Made by a program: the position numbers and the translations under genes. A DNA stretch of 64,000 nucleotides, taken from contig NZ_FTOV01000005.1 in assembly GCF_900156825.1 (NCBI RefSeq), forward strand, positions 124,001 to 188,000, given 5' to 3'. The notes under the pieces are model-generated. The model made no database searches. It was not told the origin of the DNA and was given only the letters and a program-made list of their open reading frames with translations. Positions 60,584 to 64,000 of this stretch are shown here, in pieces; the stretch's first letter is position 1, and each line of letters begins with the position of its first letter. The DNA is from Chryseobacterium gambrini. GTDB taxonomy: Bacteria; Bacteroidota; Bacteroidia; Flavobacteriales; Weeksellaceae.

Positions 60584-61768
60584 TTATTTAATGGTTACCT
60601 GTAAAGGGTTTGCGATGATCTGCGCCTGTTTTTTCAACATATCTTCCCAGTCCTTCTGAGTATGAATCTGTCCGCTTTTCTGCCATGCAAATCCTGCGTA
60701 GTAGGAAAGTTTTTTCTGAGGTTTTGTGATGACCAGTAAGTTGCTCTGATCCGGAGTTTCAGATTTAAAAGCTATTGATTTTTCAATAGCTTCAGGGTTT
60801 ACCACAATTCCCTCTCCTACAAAGGCGTCATCAATTTTTTCCCAATGAAGATAATACCCTTCTTTGTCATTAAGCTTTGCTTCTCCTTCGTTTTTGTGAA
60901 GGGTAATTCCGATGGTATAATTCGGAACCTTTTTTTCCGCTTCAAAAGTGGATTCGAATTTTGAAAAGTTTGAACCTAAATCTAAAGAAATTCTTTTGGT
61001 TTCTTTTACTCCAAAATCGCTCCAGGGATTGTATGTAAGCTCAAAAACTGTTCTTAAAGGTCCTTCAGCAATGGTTTTAGAGGTAACAAAATTCTGCGAA
61101 ACCTGTAGTTTTCCGTCTTTCCAGATTCCGATTCCTCCGGTTCCTCGGCTGTCTCCGACGTGATAGGGATCGTAGCCTTCTCCTCTGGAATCTTTGTGGT
61201 AATACATCGGATCTGTTAAATAGCCTTTATACCATTTATTGATAACCGGCTGTTCTGTTCTTTTCAGCCAGATATCCACTCCGCTGGAAAGGGTACTTCC
61301 TTTTATTCCGGCTAAAGCTTCTTTCTGCCCTTTCGGACCGTACATTCTGAATGCAATTTTATCATTTTCCCAAGCATAATCGTCTACTCTTTCAGGAACC
61401 AGTCTGGAATAGGTGGTTACTTCACTTTCAGGAACCGGAGATTTTCCATCGGCTGTAATGGTATATTTTTCAGAGGATTTTCCGGCAATGTGCGCCATGA
61501 AAAGCAATTCATCATTGTTTCCGTCTCCATCGTTATCGATCCATTGAAGCGTTATTAATTGTCCTTTGCTGTTTTTTATCCTTATCTCTGCTTCTTTATT
61601 TTTGTCTAAAAAAGATCTTAGCTGTGAAACGGGAACTGCAACCACTTCATTTCTTTCAAAATTCAGATTATTTTTCACCTGAACAGAAGTCTGGGCATTG
61701 CACAAAGACGAATTAATGCAACCGATTGCACAAATGAATCCAAGAATTGATTTTTTAACCGTAAACAT
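60584..61768 (-). CDS. DUF4861 protein, copy 2
   Basis: 394 aa with signal (GCINSSLCNAQ). Blocks ITLQWIDNDGDGNNDELLFM, AGKSSEKYTITADG, DDYAWENDKIAFRMYGPKG, GVDIWLKRTEQPVINKWYKG, YHVGDSRGTGGIGIWKDGK and YAGFAWQKSGQ mark the family. Its function in pectin utilisation is unassigned. First gene of a two-gene operon with PL10. An operator-like palindrome lies inside its first codons. Confidence 0.88.
   Translation of the reverse strand: MFTVKKSILGFICAIGCINSSLCNAQTSVQVKNNLNFERNEVVAVPVSQLRSFLDKNKEAEIRIKNSKGQLITLQWIDNDGDGNNDELLFMAHIAGKSSEKYTITADGKSPVPESEVTTYSRLVPERVDDYAWENDKIAFRMYGPKGQKEALAGIKGSTLSSGVDIWLKRTEQPVINKWYKGYLTDPMYYHKDSRGEGYDPYHVGDSRGTGGIGIWKDGKLQVSQNFVTSKTIAEGPLRTVFELTYNPWSDFGVKETKRISLDLGSNFSKFESTFEAEKKVPNYTIGITLHKNEGEAKLNDKEGYYLHWEKIDDAFVGEGIVVNPEAIEKSIAFKSETPDQSNLLVITKPQKKLSYYAGFAWQKSGQIHTQKDWEDMLKKQAQIIANPLQVTIK
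61717..61730. promoter_or_regulatory. operator-like palindrome inside the DUF4861 coding start
   Basis: TGCAACCGATTGCA matches TGCAATCGATTGCA at 13 of 14 positions, at codons 13-17 of the gene. It could act as a roadblock operator for the DUF4861-PL10 operon, or be chance within a Cys/Ala-rich signal sequence. Confidence 0.45.
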
Positions 61769-61925
61769 ATTCTGTACTGTTGAGTTAATTTTCCAAAAGT
61801 AAAAATAATTTTTGTTCAGGAAGAGAAAATTTTAATGATTTAACAAAATATTGTGACTTTTAGTTTCAGATTCTGACTGGTTTATGAAAGTAGCTGATTT
61901 TTTAATTTCCAATTTTAAAGTTAAA
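61769..61925. other. AT-rich upstream region of DUF4861-PL10
   Basis: Contains a possible promoter (TATTTTTACTTTTGG on the minus strand near 61790-61808). No other feature seen. Confidence 0.4.
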
Positions 61926-61957
61926 TAAAAAAGCGTCCGCATTTCTGCAGACGCTCC
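61926..61957 (-). terminator. terminator of the VIT/DUF2135 gene
   Basis: Minus strand AGCGTCTGCA, loop GAAA, TGCGGACGCT followed by T6: a 10-bp stem with one G-U. It lies about 250 nt after the stop at 62210, leaving a long 3' untranslated region without recognisable elements. Confidence 0.8.
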
Positions 61958-62209
61958 AAACTCAATCTTCTTCATCATACATCGACCACTATTTTAACTT
62001 CTCCACATACCATTTTATTGTGCTTTACCCTCTTTTTTTTCTAAAAATTCCGCAGACTGACAGTTTATTCTTCTATCCAATTAATTGATTAAAATCTCAG
62101 ATCATTCGTTTTATAAGGCTTAATTAAATATACAGATCTGCTTCGCCTGCGGAAAAAACCTGAACAAATTCTTAAAAACCACAATCATCTGAATTTGTAC
62201 AGTTCCTAA

Positions 62210-64000
62210 TTAAAATTCAAACTCACCAATCAGAATTCCGTCATCATTCCCTCTTACATTTTCTTTCTGATTCTGAAACACTACTGTTTTTCTTTCCTGC
62301 TTCCCTGTTGCATAATTAATATAAACTTCTGCCATAATCGCGGTTGGTCCGGCAATTCCCACCTGTCTTTCTCCAAAGAAATTGGTCTGGATTTTATATT
62401 TTCCTTTAATTGCTTTTTTCAGCAGAAATTGTTCCGGTCCGAAACCTCTCGTAAAATCATTGCTCAGTCTCCCTCCAATTTCTGTTTCCGGATGACTGTA
62501 GTAACAACGTTCGTTATTGGGATCAGTAACCCAAAGATCGATATCGGTATCGTCTTTATTCCAGTTGATCACTACTCTGATATTTACCGGAAGATCTGCA
62601 ATAATCTTAGGATTGATGTTCTTAAGATCCAGTCTGCTTCCGTACTTGCTGATCAGTTCATTGATCTCCATGATCACTATTTCCTCTATTCCATCGTCTC
62701 GGTCTGCTAATTCCCTTGTATAAGACTGGGTGAGAACTTTATATAAATTTTCCAGAGCCTGATGATATTTTCCGTTATCTTCCAATGCCAAAGCATAATC
62801 TCTGTAACTTTGCGGATCAAACGGTCTCCATTCCAATACCTTCTGAGAGACAAAAAGTTCTTTATCATAAACTTCAGACTGCTTTAATTTATAGGCTAAA
62901 AGCTTGTACAATTCTTCATTTTCAATATCAAGATCTGCAATAGAACTCAATACTTTAAGTCCGTATTTTTTATCATTATTTTTAAACAGCAACTGAGCAA
63001 CATCAAAATAATACTGAGGCAGGTTTTCATATTGCGCTCTGTTTTTCAGATAAACTTCATATATTTTTTCAGGGTTTTTAGCAGAATTAAAAAATTTCAT
63101 ATAATCTGCATTGGATTCCACCTCAATTAAATTCACTCTTCCTGAATTCATTACTTCGGAAATTCCCTGCGTTTTCATTGAATCTGCTTTTGCAGTCCAT
63201 CCTGAATTAACACTCATTCCTGAAACTCGCCCTTCAAGCGACTGAACTGAATTATTTGAAGCAATAGAAGCAGTTCCTCTTACATTGATCTGTTGATTTC
63301 TTACTGGTTCAGATGTTATCACCGTCGATGAGGAAACCATTGCATCTTGTCTTTTTTTAACTCCCAACGCTCCGGTTATCACCACCTCCTGAATATCATT
63401 AGATCTACGATTAGAAACAGGTACTTCTAATCGATCAACTTGCACAGGTGGAGCATCCACTTTCGGAGGAACATTCGCAGTTGGCGGCGGAGCATAAACA
63501 GATTCTTTCACTCCTTCCTGATTAGTTACTCCGGTAACTACCACCTCCTCAATTCTTTGGGTTCTGCTATCAGAATCGATTAGTTCATCATAATCAGGTT
63601 CCGGATATCGTTTTAATTCCTTCTTTTTCTTATATTCTGTTTTCCACCAGTCCTTCAGGTTTTGTGTCATTCTTTCCGCATCATCCATCAGATCTTTCAC
63701 GCGCTCATCTTTTGCAGCCCTGTTGTTTTTAACCATCTCATCAAACCTGGCTTTTAATTCTACAGGCGGAGCGATATCATAACGGACGTAATCTTCCACA
63801 TTTTCCAAAACCATCAGGCTCATATTATTACTTACCAAACTGAACTGTTTGCTGATATTTTTAATCTCCTCTTTATTTTCTTTTTCAAAGATTTCAAGTT
63901 CATTCAGTTTCTTCTGTGCCCAGAATTTTGAAATTTCCCAGTCTTTTACCGCGTGTTCATTTATATTTAAATTAATGACTTTTGTTTCGGTTACTTCATT
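62210..64000 (-). CDS. C-terminal part of VIT/DUF2135-type protein, truncated by the window edge
   Basis: The frame continues without a stop to the right edge (ending NEVTETKVINLN there), so at least 597 residues are visible and the start lies outside. From the right: a helical coiled region, a Pro-rich linker with two TonB-box-like motifs (IEEVVVTGVT and DIQEVVITGALGVKKRQDA), a TPR-like section (YLKNRAQYENLPQYYFDVAQ and following) and a C-terminal DUF2135/YfaP-like domain (WNKDDTDIDLWVTDPNNERC, GFGPEQFLLKKAIKGKY). Proteins of this type usually carry an N-terminal VIT domain. Cell-surface or periplasmic role likely; function unknown. Confidence 0.8.
   Translation of the reverse strand, partial: NEVTETKVINLNINEHAVKDWEISKFWAQKKLNELEIFEKENKEEIKNISKQFSLVSNNMSLMVLENVEDYVRYDIAPPVELKARFDEMVKNNRAAKDERVKDLMDDAERMTQNLKDWWKTEYKKKKELKRYPEPDYDELIDSDSRTQRIEEVVVTGVTNQEGVKESVYAPPPTANVPPKVDAPPVQVDRLEVPVSNRRSNDIQEVVITGALGVKKRQDAMVSSSTVITSEPVRNQQINVRGTASIASNNSVQSLEGRVSGMSVNSGWTAKADSMKTQGISEVMNSGRVNLIEVESNADYMKFFNSAKNPEKIYEVYLKNRAQYENLPQYYFDVAQLLFKNNDKKYGLKVLSSIADLDIENEELYKLLAYKLKQSEVYDKELFVSQKVLEWRPFDPQSYRDYALALEDNGKYHQALENLYKVLTQSYTRELADRDDGIEEIVIMEINELISKYGSRLDLKNINPKIIADLPVNIRVVINWNKDDTDIDLWVTDPNNERCYYSHPETEIGGRLSNDFTRGFGPEQFLLKKAIKGKYKIQTNFFGERQVGIAGPTAIMAEVYINYATGKQERKTVVFQNQKENVRGNDDGILIGEFEF

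Overview
The window reads as chromosome of a member of Bacteroidota, most likely Flavobacteriia close to Chryseobacterium/Weeksellaceae. Support: low G+C, promoters of the TANNTTTG type (clearest before deoD), a SusC/SusD pair, a peptide with an MKNLKKLKR..ISGG leader, and many intergenic repeats of the kind common in that group. The genus is an inference; no rRNA is present.

Left part (1-25 kb): an unusual RNA/ATPase neighbourhood. Array A (13-3055, minus strand, probably continuing past the left edge) holds about 18 tRNAs or tRNA-like genes covering most amino-acid identities, plus four copies of a separate stem-closed RNA element. Array B (16575-21001, minus strand) holds 11 more, packed head to tail with about 7-nt spacers or placed 5-11 nt after stop codons. 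Many depart from normal tRNA rules: a class I tRNA-Leu, G1-U72 pairs, A33 or U37 in the anticodon loop, 8-nt loops, an acceptor stem extended by a -1:73 pair, and one unit lacking recognisable D and T arms. Between the arrays lies an overlapping five-gene operon: a MoxR AAA+ ATPase (9710-10843), a small protein, a vWA/beta-propeller-like protein, a triple-spanning membrane protein and a TPR membrane protein. This matches the MoxR-vWA-beta-propeller (bpX) ternary conflict systems. Around it sit two paralogous membrane proteins resembling site-2 proteases without the HExxH motif, a solenoid protein, a sirtuin, an SDR with a Zn ribbon and no catalytic Tyr, and a DUF434/PIN-like protein. deoD and tatD are housekeeping genes in between. 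Two short structured transcripts (about 3064-3325 and 3585-3783) with promoter and terminator lie between array A and the operon.

Middle (25-30 kb): a LacI-type regulator, a secreted TPR-like protein, a Cys/Gly-rich double-glycine peptide, a truncated RAYT transposase with associated REP hairpins, and a small unknown gene.

Right part (29.8-61.8 kb): a complete pectin utilisation locus. Outside the cytoplasm: pectin methylesterases (two), rhamnogalacturonan acetylesterases (two), an alpha/beta esterase, polygalacturonase GH28, pectate lyases PL1 and PL10, GH105, GH43, two DUF4861 proteins, and SusC/SusD for uptake. Inside: ExuT transporter, KdgF, KduI, KduD, UxaC, UxaB, UxaA, KdgK and KDPG aldolase, converting galacturonate and unsaturated uronate to pyruvate and glyceraldehyde-3-phosphate. 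Near-identical palindromes (TGCAATCGATTGCA type) between kduI and susC and elsewhere suggest control by the LacI-type protein. The window ends inside a VIT/DUF2135-type protein carrying TonB-box-like motifs.
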